Origin: Collybiopsis luxurians FD-317 M1 | Taxonomy: Eukaryota > Basidiomycota > Agaricomycetes > Agaricales > Omphalotaceae | Length of the DNA: 64,000 nt | NCBI GenBank assembly: GCA_000827265.1 | Contig: KN834754.1 | Coordinates: 202,831-266,830 of the forward strand | Direction of reading: 5' to 3' | Shown here: one piece after another, positions 1-10,916 of the stretch | Layout of the letters: the number at the start of each line of letters is the position of its first letter | How positions within the stretch are numbered: position 1 is the stretch's first letter | Program-made: the position numbers and the translations under genes | Notes under the pieces: model-generated | Told to the model about the DNA's origin: nothing | Seen by the model: only the letters and a program-made list of their open reading frames with translations | Database searches by the model: none

Positions 1-2264
1 TTGGAGGGAGCAGGGAAGACTGGAGCTTACTTGGAGAAAGAAAGATTAAATGTAGTACTCTTAAGAGGTGTGAGTTTCTGAGCCCGCCCGTCATTCGCTA
101 TACATATAATAGGAATCTGTACAGACTGTCAAGCGTGCAGTAGAGTCCAGTAATGGCTTCGACTTGCCTTTGACTTTTTGATCATAGCGTTCAAGGCACC
201 GACACCACCTCTATCTCCCGCGGACATACCATCAACTTCGTCCATGATTAAGCAAGTCCGATCCGTTATCGTAGTACCAAGAGAATTCGTGGCTGACTGT
301 CAAGGTCTCAGCGTGAGTCAAATGCAGGAGTAGCGTATGCGCAGACTTACATTCCTCCCGGTAATGAATCCATCTAAAGACGTGTTATTGATGTTCAGGC
401 CATTCTGATCAAAGGATGATTGAGTTCCGATCAAACTGGAAGCAAACAGCCATCAAGACCCACTTCAACAAGTTTCTTGCTCCTAGTATCACTAGCATTG
501 AGCTCTATGGGTGTATAACCCGCGAGTTTGGCGCACAGATGTGCGCTAGTGGTCTTGCCAATACCAGGCGAACCGCTAATGAGAACAGCGCGATACATAT
601 TCATGCCATTTTTTCCGGGCTTTCTAAATCCAGCCTTATAGCTTGAAGGCCTGGGGATAGAATTCAAGATATAAATGTATCCTGAGAGAATAATTCAGAA
701 CCTACCACTCTTTCAACCAGAGCTCTAACTTTTCAACCACACTCTTGTTTCCACATATGTCTTTCAGTGACTGCGGGGCATATCGGGTCGTCCATAACTG
801 CATAGAAGGATCTAAAACCTTTGAGGAACTGTTAATGAAAATGTCAATATCCCTGCATTTATGGACCGACGACTCCGACCAACCCTGCATTGGATTGTGC
901 CTCCTTCATCGCTTGCTTCTCCTTCTTTTCCATTTCCTTGGCCACGGCTTTAATCGTCTCCTGTTCCTTTTCCATTTTTTTCCGTGTTTTTTCATCGAGT
1001 CCTTTTCCGTTTCCTTTACGAGTAGCGATGAGATCAAGGAATTGATCCTCATTTAAAGTCTTGAGGCCATGCTTCTCGATAGCCTTGAGTTTGGATGGAC
1101 CGGCGTCCTCACCCAATACAACATAATCAGTCTTTGATGAAGGTTGGCCAACAACGCGTCTACGTGCAATGAGGATGTAGAAGATTATCGAAGCAGGACA
1201 GACGCACCCTCCTAATCTCTTGGCGATGTCCACAGCCTCATCCCGCGAGAAACTGCTTAACTCTCCCGTAAAGACAAAGGATAATCCCAGTAGACAGTTG
1301 TCCTCTCCATCAGGAACAGTTTTGCTGCCAGGAGTGGTAGGGCCGCGAGCTTTGGAAGATTTCACCCAACTATGATGAATTCATTAGAGGAATGTTACAA
1401 AATACATCCGGAAGAGACGTACCTTGGCTTCTTAGATTCCGACGCTGCAGCTTTACCTTTGCCCTTGCCCTTTGCCTCGTCCTCAACATCTTCTTTCTTG
1501 GGGGCTTTCTTTGAAGACAGTTTTGCCTTGGGTCTAGGGCTGGGCTCTTCTTCGTCGCTCGATTTGACTCTCTTCGCAGAAGCCTTACTCTTGTTCCTGG
1601 CTTTAGGTAACACCGGCTCGTCTTCTTCACTTGAAACCATTTCAAAGTCCTCCTCATCCTTCTGGGACGACAAGGACACCCTTGCTTTTGGTCTCGAGGC
1701 TGAACTACTAGCGACAGCTGCCTTTTTTCTTGGTTGAGTAGCTTCGGATTTGTCGTTATCCTCATCTTCGCTGCTGGACATTAAGACAGAAGGCTTTTTG
1801 CGTTTTTGACTTGTGCGTTGCGACGAGTCGCTCTTCTCGTCGACATCCATCTTAGCAGGCAAAGAGGCGCGTTGCTTTGGTCTGGCCGAAATGTCGGTAG
1901 CTCTCGCTACTGTAGATTTCTTCGCCTCCTCGGATTTTCGAGGTTTAACAGTAGCTTTCTTAGTTGAAGGCTCGTCGTCACTGTCATCCACCGTGATCAC
2001 ATCTTGCGAAGATGACTGCTATGGAAGGTCAGCCAAGTTCAGACAAATGGGAGAGACCTTACTAATTGAGAAGAGCCCATGAGTTTTGGTTGGCTTGCCT
2101 TCTTCTTGGAATCTAATGAAGAGCTCTGCATGAAGTTTGAGAAAATTTCGAAATTGGCCAAAGTAGAGGAGGGCACACACCGGTTGAGACTTTTGACTCG
2201 TAGATTTCGTGAAGAAGTTTGTGATATTAGCTCCTCCTGCAGGTTTCGCATTCTTGGGCGCCAT
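1..2264 (-). CDS. RFC1: Replication factor C large subunit (partial, 3' end outside window)
   Basis: Large subunit of the RFC clamp loader, which opens PCNA and loads it at primer ends in the nucleus. The start at 2264 begins [11 protein letters not shown] and is followed by ITNFF, a PCNA-interaction-like motif near the N-terminus as in other RFC1 proteins. A low-complexity acidic/basic linker follows (about 2000-1400). A BRCT domain lies around 1300-860 (LSFVFTGEL, then [19 protein letters not shown]). The AAA+ module opens with [10 protein letters not shown] (about 800), a Walker A motif [11 protein letters not shown] (about 590) and Walker [14 protein letters not shown] (about 240-200). 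Several short introns interrupt the gene; not all junctions were resolved. The Walker A has Ser where most RFC1 proteins have Pro (GSPG instead of GPPG). The collar and C-terminal domains lie beyond position 1. Confidence 0.93.
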
Positions 2265-2895
2265 GAATTTGGATAAGGTATGAAGAGAGAAAGTGGTGGT
2301 AGGTTGGTGGTAAGCGAAGAAACGCGCAGACGCGTTTTAGCTATCAATCCAATTCACGTGCGTTCAAGATCTCTCGTGTATCACTTTGGCTGATTGTTTA
2401 TTTCACTTCTTTTTCGCATTACCATCATGTTCAAAGAACCATTGTCCAGCTTGGGAACGTCTTCATCGCTGGAATCGTCTGACATAAAATAATTACGAGA
2501 AACTGTCGTTGCTTTCTTCCCCGTGCGTTACATACTTACGAGTTACTCATCACATGCTGTGGATTGAGAACTGGGTATGTACTATGTACAGAGATGGAGA
2601 CCTGATGCAAATGAAAGTCGAAGGGACAGACAGGTCACGGAACTATAACAACCATATGTGCTTAAAACAAGATAGAACGAAGTAAATATTAACAAAAGAA
2701 AGTAAGAGAATCGAATAAGTATAGGTACATAAGCTATCCCACAAGCTCATGCAAAACGAGAATGCCCGAATCCGTAGTAAAATTAGAGATGCAAATTCCG
2801 AGTCGAAAATGTAAAACAAAAACAGTAACAGAGACCATTGTGAACGTTGGAAAGAACGAGGAATAGCATGCAAGGAGCAGAAATATAAATCTAAC
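2265..2895. other. Intergenic: RFC1 upstream region and RhoGAP 3' flank
   Basis: About 630 bp between two minus-strand genes. It should hold the RFC1 promoter and the 3' untranslated region of the LIM-RhoGAP gene. Short open frames here have no recognisable protein content. Confidence 0.5.
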
Positions 2896-5800
2896 TTAAT
2901 GTTCCATTGGCTTACTGAACACTTGAGGGGCGCTTTCGATTAACCATTCGATTGTCAGCGCTTTACCTGCCATATCAGTGAATTCCGCGCTCGGGTTCCG
3001 GGACCTCATTAATGTGGCTAAGATGCACGTTAGACGTAACGAACACACGACAAGCATTAAACTCACGTCCGAAAACCACTCCAAGATTGCGCGCATTCAT
3101 CAAATTGACCTCTGACCGCTGGCAGACCCTGAAGTGAAATAATGGATGATTAGTATGTGGTACACTGGTCGGACGAGAAAAGCGCGTGCATACCGGTTCA
3201 GATGAATCATCAACACCCGTACTGTATGATAGTGCTCTGGCGGAAGCTTGTTCACAAGCTCAGTCAAATGACTGTCCTTCACGGTGACGTCCCGGATTTC
3301 GACAGCTGTCATGAATTGGTCGTGGAGGTCATGCGTAAGTAGTGGCACAGGTAGGGAACGAAGATAAGTCTTCAGAACGGATGTGACGCTGCAAATATCA
3401 TTGAAGCGATCTGAGTCTCGAAGGTCAAATGCACCGTAGTCTCCACGTTCAAAAAGTTGCGTGATTATTCGCGATTGACCTGACCCGCCAGTTTTACGGT
3501 ATATGCCTTCATAGTCCATTGCTTGAAAAGATTTATCAGCTGTAAAACATAATTATAACACCATCCGACTATACCTAAAGCCTCCACTGCTTCGATACAT
3601 TTCTCGACGATGACGGGCACCTTTCTTGGACCACCCTTCCCATCGGCCCGGACTTGCTCTATTAAATCACGACCAAACATGGATGGCGCTGGCACGAAAA
3701 ATGGAAAAATGGAAATAATCAACAATCTGTCATGTAAAAGGGGACGCCAGACTTACGTAGAACCTGAGGCTCTTCATTGTTCATATTCCCACTACCTTGC
3801 GCTTGCTGAGAGCACACGGAATGCACTTGATTGACGCAACGTGTATGGACCGACATATTACATCCCGTACACCGTAGTTGGGATCCCCACATCTTGTCCC
3901 CACAATGATCGCATCGCATGAAACGTAGCAAACCAAGAGGCTGAAAGCTATGTTCCAATGGTCCCATTTTCCCCTTTTCCGAACTGGCCTGAAGCATCGG
4001 GGCCGACATTTCCTTTACCCTCGAACCCCATTTGAACACCTTACCGGCACCTCGCGACGGTGTGGGCGTTTCCTCCACTCGAATCATCTTGCGAGCATCA
4101 CCATCCTCTGAAGAAACATACGCCGAAACCATCATTTGATGTAATTGTTGGGGAGTCTGCTGCTGTGGTTGTCCAATCCGAGATTCAACCCGAACTGGTG
4201 TCTCGATGATGGTTGGGCCAGGATTTTTAGTCGGCGTATCGGGACCGCTGGAGGTCGAAGGGGCCATGGCCACTCTGCGGGAATATTGTGCACTAAGCTG
4301 AGCCAGCTCCTCGTTGCGTGCATTTAAAACTGTAGTTTCCTCTAGAAAGACATCCCTAGCCGCTTTAAGCTCCATAACCTCCCGGGTGAGAGCTTCGCGT
4401 TGCTGGGTTAACGGCAAAAGCTCGCGCTGGTACTGACTTTTAAGGTTTTCAAAGCGTTTGGTTAGGCTACGGCCAAGGTTGGCTGGAGGTTCAGAACCGG
4501 TACCACTTGAGCTGTCAAAGGATCATTGATTAGCGTCACAGATACAAGGACATGATTTCAAAAGCAACCAAGTAACGAGTGACAACATAGCACGCGCCGG
4601 TGAAACGATCGCGATATTGAAATAAGTGCATACCTAGCTGCAGTCAACTCCTCGACCTCCGCTAGAGTTACATCGCGTTCAACCTTCAACTTGCTCAGAT
4701 CGCGCTCGAGGCCATTCAGATTTTCGTGGAGCTCCTTCGACATTTTCTGCCTCAATTCTTGTCTTCTGGAGTCACCGGTTAAAGCGGTCAGTCGCGCCGC
4801 TTGTCCCGAAAGAAGCACCCGAAGTCTAGTAACCTCTGCTTCGGCATCTCTGCGGGCCTTGAGCTCGCGGTCGTACTCAGTCTGCGCTACACTGATTCCG
4901 TCAATGTACTGTTTGCTGGCGCGCTGAACACAAGACATGAGTAAAGAGCAACAGGTATGTCATGGTACACACCTTCATTCCATCGATTTGTTTCCGAGCA
5001 TCCATATATTCTGCCTTTCTTGTTGTCATAGCGTTCACGATCGCTTCAACGAATCCGCGGTCCAACTTCAGTTGCTGGGCGCCTCGATCTGTTGCATCCG
5101 CAAGTACTTCCTGTAGCCTCTGAAGAACAAGATCAGCAGCTTCCCTCGATTCTCCTTTCCCATCCGTTGGCGGTGAAATGGTGATTGGAGGTGGTGGCGT
5201 CTCCTCAAAGCTGTCATTCGCTTGGACACCTGCCACAGGTCGTTCAATCTCATTTGGAGCTGCTACGCCAGGTTTGAGAGTAGCCGGTATTGCTGCTACC
5301 GCAGTCTTCCTCTCCTTTTCTTTTAAAGCCCTCGACGTTGAGGCACTGCGGTCCAGTTTGTTCTTCTTGCCAAAGGACACCTTTCTCAACAGTCCACCTT
5401 TTTCCTTTTTCTGGTGGTTATCCGAAGACGAGTGTCCATCTTCCGAATTGGGAGAACTCCCCCCTACGCTGCCGGCGACGGGTGTCGATTCATTTGCGGA
5501 TGCATACACACTCGTCGAGGACTCATTAGGAAAAGGCATTGACGGTAGAGTCGAAACAGGGACGGTACGAGGTGAGTCTAATATAGTTGGCAATGGTTCG
5601 AACGCAGCCTGAGTCTGGGACATGGAGTTTAGTTGAACTGAAGCAGCACTTGGAGGCGGTGTTGTAGGGACATCCCCATTGTCGAAGATTTTCTTCTCCA
5701 ACTTCTCCGACAAACTGTCCAAGTTTTTCATCGAATTGATACTCCCTCCAACCGAGGTGAAAAGGTCCGAAAAATCCGCGGCGTTAAGAGAAAAGCGGAT

Positions 5801-7830
5801 TGGAGGTAATGCAGGGGCTATAAATGTAGCGGTTGCATGATTGGCTGCCTCTTCGCCGTTTTTCTCTGCCTCTCTTTCTGCATCTAGCAACTCATTGTCT
5901 TCAGTCGAAGATTCAATAGTGTCGGCGTCAGAAAATTCACCCGGGCCAGAGGCAGAGCTGCTGGTACCATTGGGATTCTGGGTGATAGGGGGGACCAGAA
6001 GACCGGGGGAAGATACAGGTTCCTCAGTAACTAGGAAGGCGGGATTAGGGCTGGGTATAGAGAAAGCGCTGTAAGGATCCGGTGTTAATGAGGGAGGATC
6101 CGACGCTGCTGTGATGGAAACTAAGGCCGGAGCTGGGGCCAATTTGGACGCTCGCTTGGGTAGAGTCGACAAAGGAGCCGGAACGGACACCTTCGTATCT
6201 TTGGGAGGTGGCATGGGAGGAACACTTCCTGTACTCTGATTTCTGTGATGCTGATCGTTCTCCTCAACAGAATCTACATCCGCACCGCCATAGGCATCAA
6301 TAAGGGAGTACGCGCCAGAATCGCTCGTCATAGAACGGGTCGGAGGAGCTCGATTGAAAGGAGGATCTTCTGCTTCCCGGCTATCCTCGTCGTCATCGTC
6401 GTCTGTTGCGCTTTCTACACTTCGCGGGACGTCCGCACGGGAAGGTGGCCTATCTCTACTGGCAGCAGAGCCTGGACGAGGACTAAGACTTCGGCGCGAA
6501 AGTCTTTCAGGTTTCGACAGACTACCGGAAGAGCCTGGACGTGGCGATGACGCAGAAAGAGGGGAAGCAGGACGCAACGGAGATGATGGCGGCCTCATCG
6601 TTACCGTCGAGTCGTCTCCATTCAATGATGTGGCAGAAGACATTGAAGAAGTCGTGCGGGTACGGACATTATTGGATGAATGGTGGGACGAAGTCGATAC
6701 GGGGCGGGAAGATGGGAATTTTTCCTTAAACGGAGGCGAGATTCGAGCCGAAGTCGGGGAGTCGTTCGCTCCATTGATGGGAGGAGTGGGCGAGCGCTGG
6801 ACAGGGGAAGAGGTGGGCGATAGAGAAGCCGGCATAGTAGCGTTTATCGGTGGCTTGATAACTAAACCAGGATTAATGGAACGGCGCTTGTCTCGGACGG
6901 AAGTAACGTTAAGGCTACCGTTTGTATTGGTAGCGGGTACGGAGAGAGAAGAAGTTGCCTGGTGATTAGTCTCGTCCAGTGCAACTGGCAACGAATTGTT
7001 CTTGGACGGGGTGGGGCGTTGAGGTGGATTGTCCACAGAGGATGTGCGAGGAGGTGGATGAAAAACGGAAGACTGTTCATGAGGAGGCTCAAAGGCGTCT
7101 GTGACATAAGGGGCACGAAGAGGAGGAGAAGGATGATCGCTTGCAGAGAATTCTGCGCTACGAGAAGACTGGAGGGTGTGTGGTGGCTCCGAGCCTAATA
7201 ATTGCCTAGCTCTTCGTTCTCTGTCACGAGCACTGGTAGATATACTACCACCTCTGTGGTTTCCCCCAATGCCGAGTTCATTGTATGCGGCAGCCTGTGC
7301 AGCCTGTTTTTCCCTTTCCCGCTCTGCCTTGCGTTGAGTATGCTTCCTAATCTTTATCATGCGCTCATTGTGGCAATCCATGCAATATATACCCTGGCTA
7401 GTCTTTGCAAAAACAAGTTCATCGATGCGGTTCTTGCAGACTTTGCATTTGAAACAGTGGGCGTGATATGCATCGTCGCCGGTCATGATAGCTTCGTCAA
7501 GAATAGGCTGTTTGCAGACATTGCAGGCATAGGAGCAATTGGCGCATATTGGAGAACCATCAGAGAGGAGGAGAAGATTAGTGTCAGCGGTAACTTTATC
7601 GTTACATTTAGCGCATTTGAAGCAGTTGACATGGAAGAAGCATTGACTAGAATTGGGAAAAGTTGAATAACCAGTGATACGGGAGACAAGGAGACATACC
7701 CAAAAGCAACAACGAGACCACCTTCCTCTGAGATCACTGAAAGTTTGCAGCCAGGACAGAGCCTTTCCTCGAGATCATCAGGCATTGGATATTGTTGCTG
7801 CTGCGCTGAGGGGGCTACGGCAGCGATCAT
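2896..7830 (-). CDS. LIM-LIM-C1-RhoGAP protein (Rga1-like Rho GTPase-activating protein)
   Basis: Predicted to switch off Rho/Cdc42 GTPases that control actin and polar growth. The start is the first ATG (7830), followed by two N-terminal LIM zinc fingers (CPGC at the start, then CFKCAKC, CNVC, CFKCKVC, CMDC). A long Ser/Pro-rich disordered region follows (about 7200-5200), then coiled coil (about 5100-4300) and a C1-type cysteine finger (CDHCGDKMWG with CTGCNMSVHTRC, about 3930-3800). The C-terminal RhoGAP domain carries the arginine finger in GIYRKTGGSG (about 3500) and the NARNLGVVFG motif (about 3100). The gene has several short introns, and the protein ends SKPMEH. LIM plus RhoGAP is the Rga1/Lrg1 architecture; the C1 finger between them resembles the Rga2/chimaerin arrangement. 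It is head to head with KTI12, 135 bp apart. Confidence 0.92.
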
Positions 7831-7965
7831 GACGGTTAAGGGAAGAGAAAGCCGCAAATAGCGGATAGATAGAGGGGAATTGGCGCAGCCAGTGAGTTGA
7901 AAGGAAATAAGGAGCGTTGAGTGTTGTCAATTCCCACGGTCGACACGCTTCAACCAAGTCCCGCC
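7831..7965. promoter_or_regulatory. Bidirectional promoter, LIM-RhoGAP / KTI12
   Basis: Only 135 bp separate the two divergent start codons, so both promoters must share or overlap this segment. No individual element is identified. Confidence 0.45.
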
Positions 7966-9200
7966 ATGTCACTCATCACCATCTCCGGTTATCCTGCTTC
8001 AGGTAAATCGTTCAGAGCTCAACAGTTGAAGCTCTTTTTACAGGAAAAACAAATCGAAACTGGTTCCTCAAAACAAGTCGTATTGCTCTCTGAAAATTCT
8101 CATTCTCTCCATATCAAACGATCTGCTTACGATAGTTCTGCTGCTGAAAAACCTGCCCGAGCTGCTCTGTTGTCTGCAATCATTCGTCTCCTCTCTCAGG
8201 ACACAATCCTTATCGTTGATGCCCCCAACTATATCAAAGGCTTTCGCTATCAGATTTATTGTGCCGCTCGAGAGGTAAAAGTCAGAGTCGCAACTGTAAG
8301 TCACCTTCGGTCCTAACATTCAGTGTATGCTTTCCTTCTATCGCTTCTTCCAATTCCTTTACCAAACGTTTCAACTTTCAGGGACGATCAAACTTGCTCT
8401 ATTTCCTCCGTTTTCCTTTTCCATCTCCATCATCATTGCCAGCCTTTGCATTTCGGACCTCTGAACCTTTTTATGGTTAGGTGGCTGATGACACCAATTG
8501 AATCGTTTTTGGGGGCGGGGCAATCATTCCCGAACTTTGCTTACCTGATCCTTGTCTAGTAGGTGTACGTCTTGACATCCCAAGAGCAGTGTCGGCTGTG
8601 GAACCAATTCCGGCAAGGAGACGATAGGTACTCTGATGAGACCTTGGAAAACCTTTTCCTTCGATACGAAGAACCCTCATCGATGGTCCGTTGGGATTCC
8701 CCTCTCTTCACTCTCCTCTGGACGGATGAAGCTATACCGCAAACTACCCTAGATTCATTGTGGGATGCCATGGACAAGGGTAAAGTGAGCAATCCTAATT
8801 CAGGAACAGTGGCGGTCAGTTTTGTCTTGGCTCGCTTTCTTGTGTCGAATTAACGACCGTGCCCTTCTTGCTAAAACAGACGGCCAAAGCACCAACAGAC
8901 GCACTTGCCACACTGGAGCAAACATCACTCGCCGTTATGCAGCAAATAACCTCGTCGCAGGATGGGTTTGGGGGTGTGATAACACTGACCCTGCCATCTC
9001 CGACTGATTCTTCTCTAAAACTAACCTTACCTCCACGGAACGTAACACTTTCGGAACTCTCCCGCCTCAAACGGCAGTTTGTCACTGCCCAGAAAAAAGC
9101 TATAACTCTCGGAACTATTGAGCGCGGGAGCGTGGATTGGAGTGAGGGAGGCGTGGGTCAAAGATTTGTTGCGTTTTTGGAAGAGCAGTTCCGGAGATGA
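7966..9200 (+). CDS. KTI12: Kti12-family P-loop protein (Elongator cofactor)
   Basis: Kti12 is a P-loop ATPase that works with Elongator in wobble-uridine modification of tRNA. The start at 7966 gives MSLITISGYPASGKS, with the Walker A motif at residues 8-15. DAPNYIKGFRYQ supplies the family Walker B region. Three exons join in frame: 7966-8295, 8563-8814 and 8880-9200, for 300 aa, normal for the family. The first intron is long for this locus (267 bp). The second exon starts VYVLTSQEQC, matching the conserved segment after the Walker B region. The C-terminus is AFLEEQFRR. An in-frame GTG upstream (7921) is not used as a start. Confidence 0.9.
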
Positions 9201-9582
9201 GCTCTGGAATAAATCGGGGTATCGACGCCAGATTTACATTCTCATGAGTGGTTGCGTAGAGTCTGAACTACTTTAAGCAGTACTACTCATCTAATAGTTA
9301 GCCTTGGAGGCAGAAAATGGCCAAGAATGTACTGAGTTATGACAGGTACATGAGAGTTTCGATAAACCAAGATATGTATGCCGACAACTCGACCGCTGTT
9401 AGCATGTTAGTGGTACAACTCCGCCAGACAACATCGCTGTCGGTCCTCAAATACCTTGATAGACAGGATAGGTACGAGCTTAGAAATCTAGTAGTAGGCA
9501 ACGGCAGACAAGCTCAGATGTCACAGGACTTGGACAATAATATAAAGTACGTACGTGCACTGTATAACCTACCGACATTCCC
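9201..9582. other. Intergenic, nothing recognised
   Basis: Short spacer between two plus-strand genes. It should contain the promoter of the F-box gene. No coding or repeat structure was seen. Confidence 0.4.
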
Positions 9583-10916
9583 ATGATTCCTTCCCTGCCG
9601 CGCGACGTCCTCTGCCTCGTCATAGACGAATTCAAAGACTGCAGAGTCTCCTTGACAACTTTTTCTCTTGTCAATCATTCTGTATGGCTTGATTATTCAC
9701 GGCATCTTCTCTTCCACTCGGTGACCGTGCTGGATCACCGCGTTGATGAATTTCTGCGCCTCTGTAGATCTCCATACTCTACCTTGGGAAGATCTATTCA
9801 AAACCTTCGTCTACTCCAGCGTAGGATTTCCCGCAACGACGAAGTAGACACGAGCATGGATTGCTCCAGTCCACTCGATCCGCATTCTCTGACTATCAAT
9901 AAAGTTTTCACTCGGAAATCAGACTCTACGGGATATCCTATAATGGTGGATTGCTTGCTGAACCTGCGACAATTAGCTTTCGGAGGGTTCGAATGGTGGA
10001 ATATATCAGAATCAGCTAAAAATTCCATTCATTCCGGTTTTCGGGGCGTCACGACCCTGGAACTTGCACATGCTGATTTTCGAAACGGCAACGAGCTCTC
10101 TCGTTTGTTGAGCTCTTTTACTGCCCTGGAACGCCTCGTGCTGGACCGAGTTATTCAGAGAAATCCCTCGGCTTTGGACCCGGAGCCCATTCTGGCGAGT
10201 ACTGACCTCGCGTCTCCCCCTTCGGTTCACACCATTCAGTTGAAAAATATGCTGCCCAGCTCTACCGGCATCATCAATTCACTGATTCCTTTTGCTCCTA
10301 CCTTAACGTCATTAACTATTCACCTCCTACCAAGTCGTGCCCTTGCGTCGCTTGATTCATATCTAGCTGTAGCACACCTGATCACGGCTGCGGGTAAATC
10401 ACTACAGGAATTATCGGTTTTCTTACCAGCTGGACAACACTCATCTGGCTCAGGTAAGCTTGACATCGTCTACACCTTTTGAATTGAAGATTCAAAATAC
10501 GTATGTCTCTGCATCGCGCAGCAAAATTCTTTTTCGATCACTGGAACACTGTTGAAAATAGTAATCTCAGGAAGCTACTGCTAGATATCGACGCAGATTT
10601 ACAGCCTTTTCTCAAGAACTTGACAATCTCAGCTTCCTCTAACAGCTCTTTTCCCGCCTCCCTCGAAATTCTTGACGTTCCATGGCTCATAACACGTTCT
10701 CCGGACCTGGGTCGCCTAGATGCGGTTCTTCAACACCCATGTTTTGCAAAACTGGGCAAGTTAAGGAGCGCATTGCATGTCCGAGACCCAAGGGATCTAT
10801 CATGGTTAGTAAATTTGATGCGCCCGAAGACTGAGCTGCGAGTCAAAGCGGTTGAGATGATTGAGCACCAGCTCAAAGGCTGCCATGAGCGCGGAATTCT
10901 AGAGGTATATGGTTAA
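9583..10916 (+). CDS. F-box/LRR-like protein
   Basis: The N-terminus (IPSLPRDVLCLVIDEFKD followed by FSLVNHSVW) is an F-box-like motif of the kind expanded in agaricomycetes. The rest has leucine-rich-repeat-like spacing (LRQLAFGGFEW, VTTLELAHADF, ALERLVLDRV). It probably recruits a substrate to an SCF ubiquitin ligase through Skp1; the substrate is unknown. Two exons, 9583-10453 and 10522-10916, join in frame across a 68 bp GT-AG intron, giving 421 aa. It is flanked downstream by about 4 kb of gene-poor DNA, the usual setting for members of this fast-evolving family. Confidence 0.75.

Noticed and set aside
6354..6965. Long plus-strand open frame (203 aa)
   Set aside because: Antisense to the Ser/Pro-rich region of the LIM-RhoGAP gene; low complexity with no domain, a codon-bias shadow.
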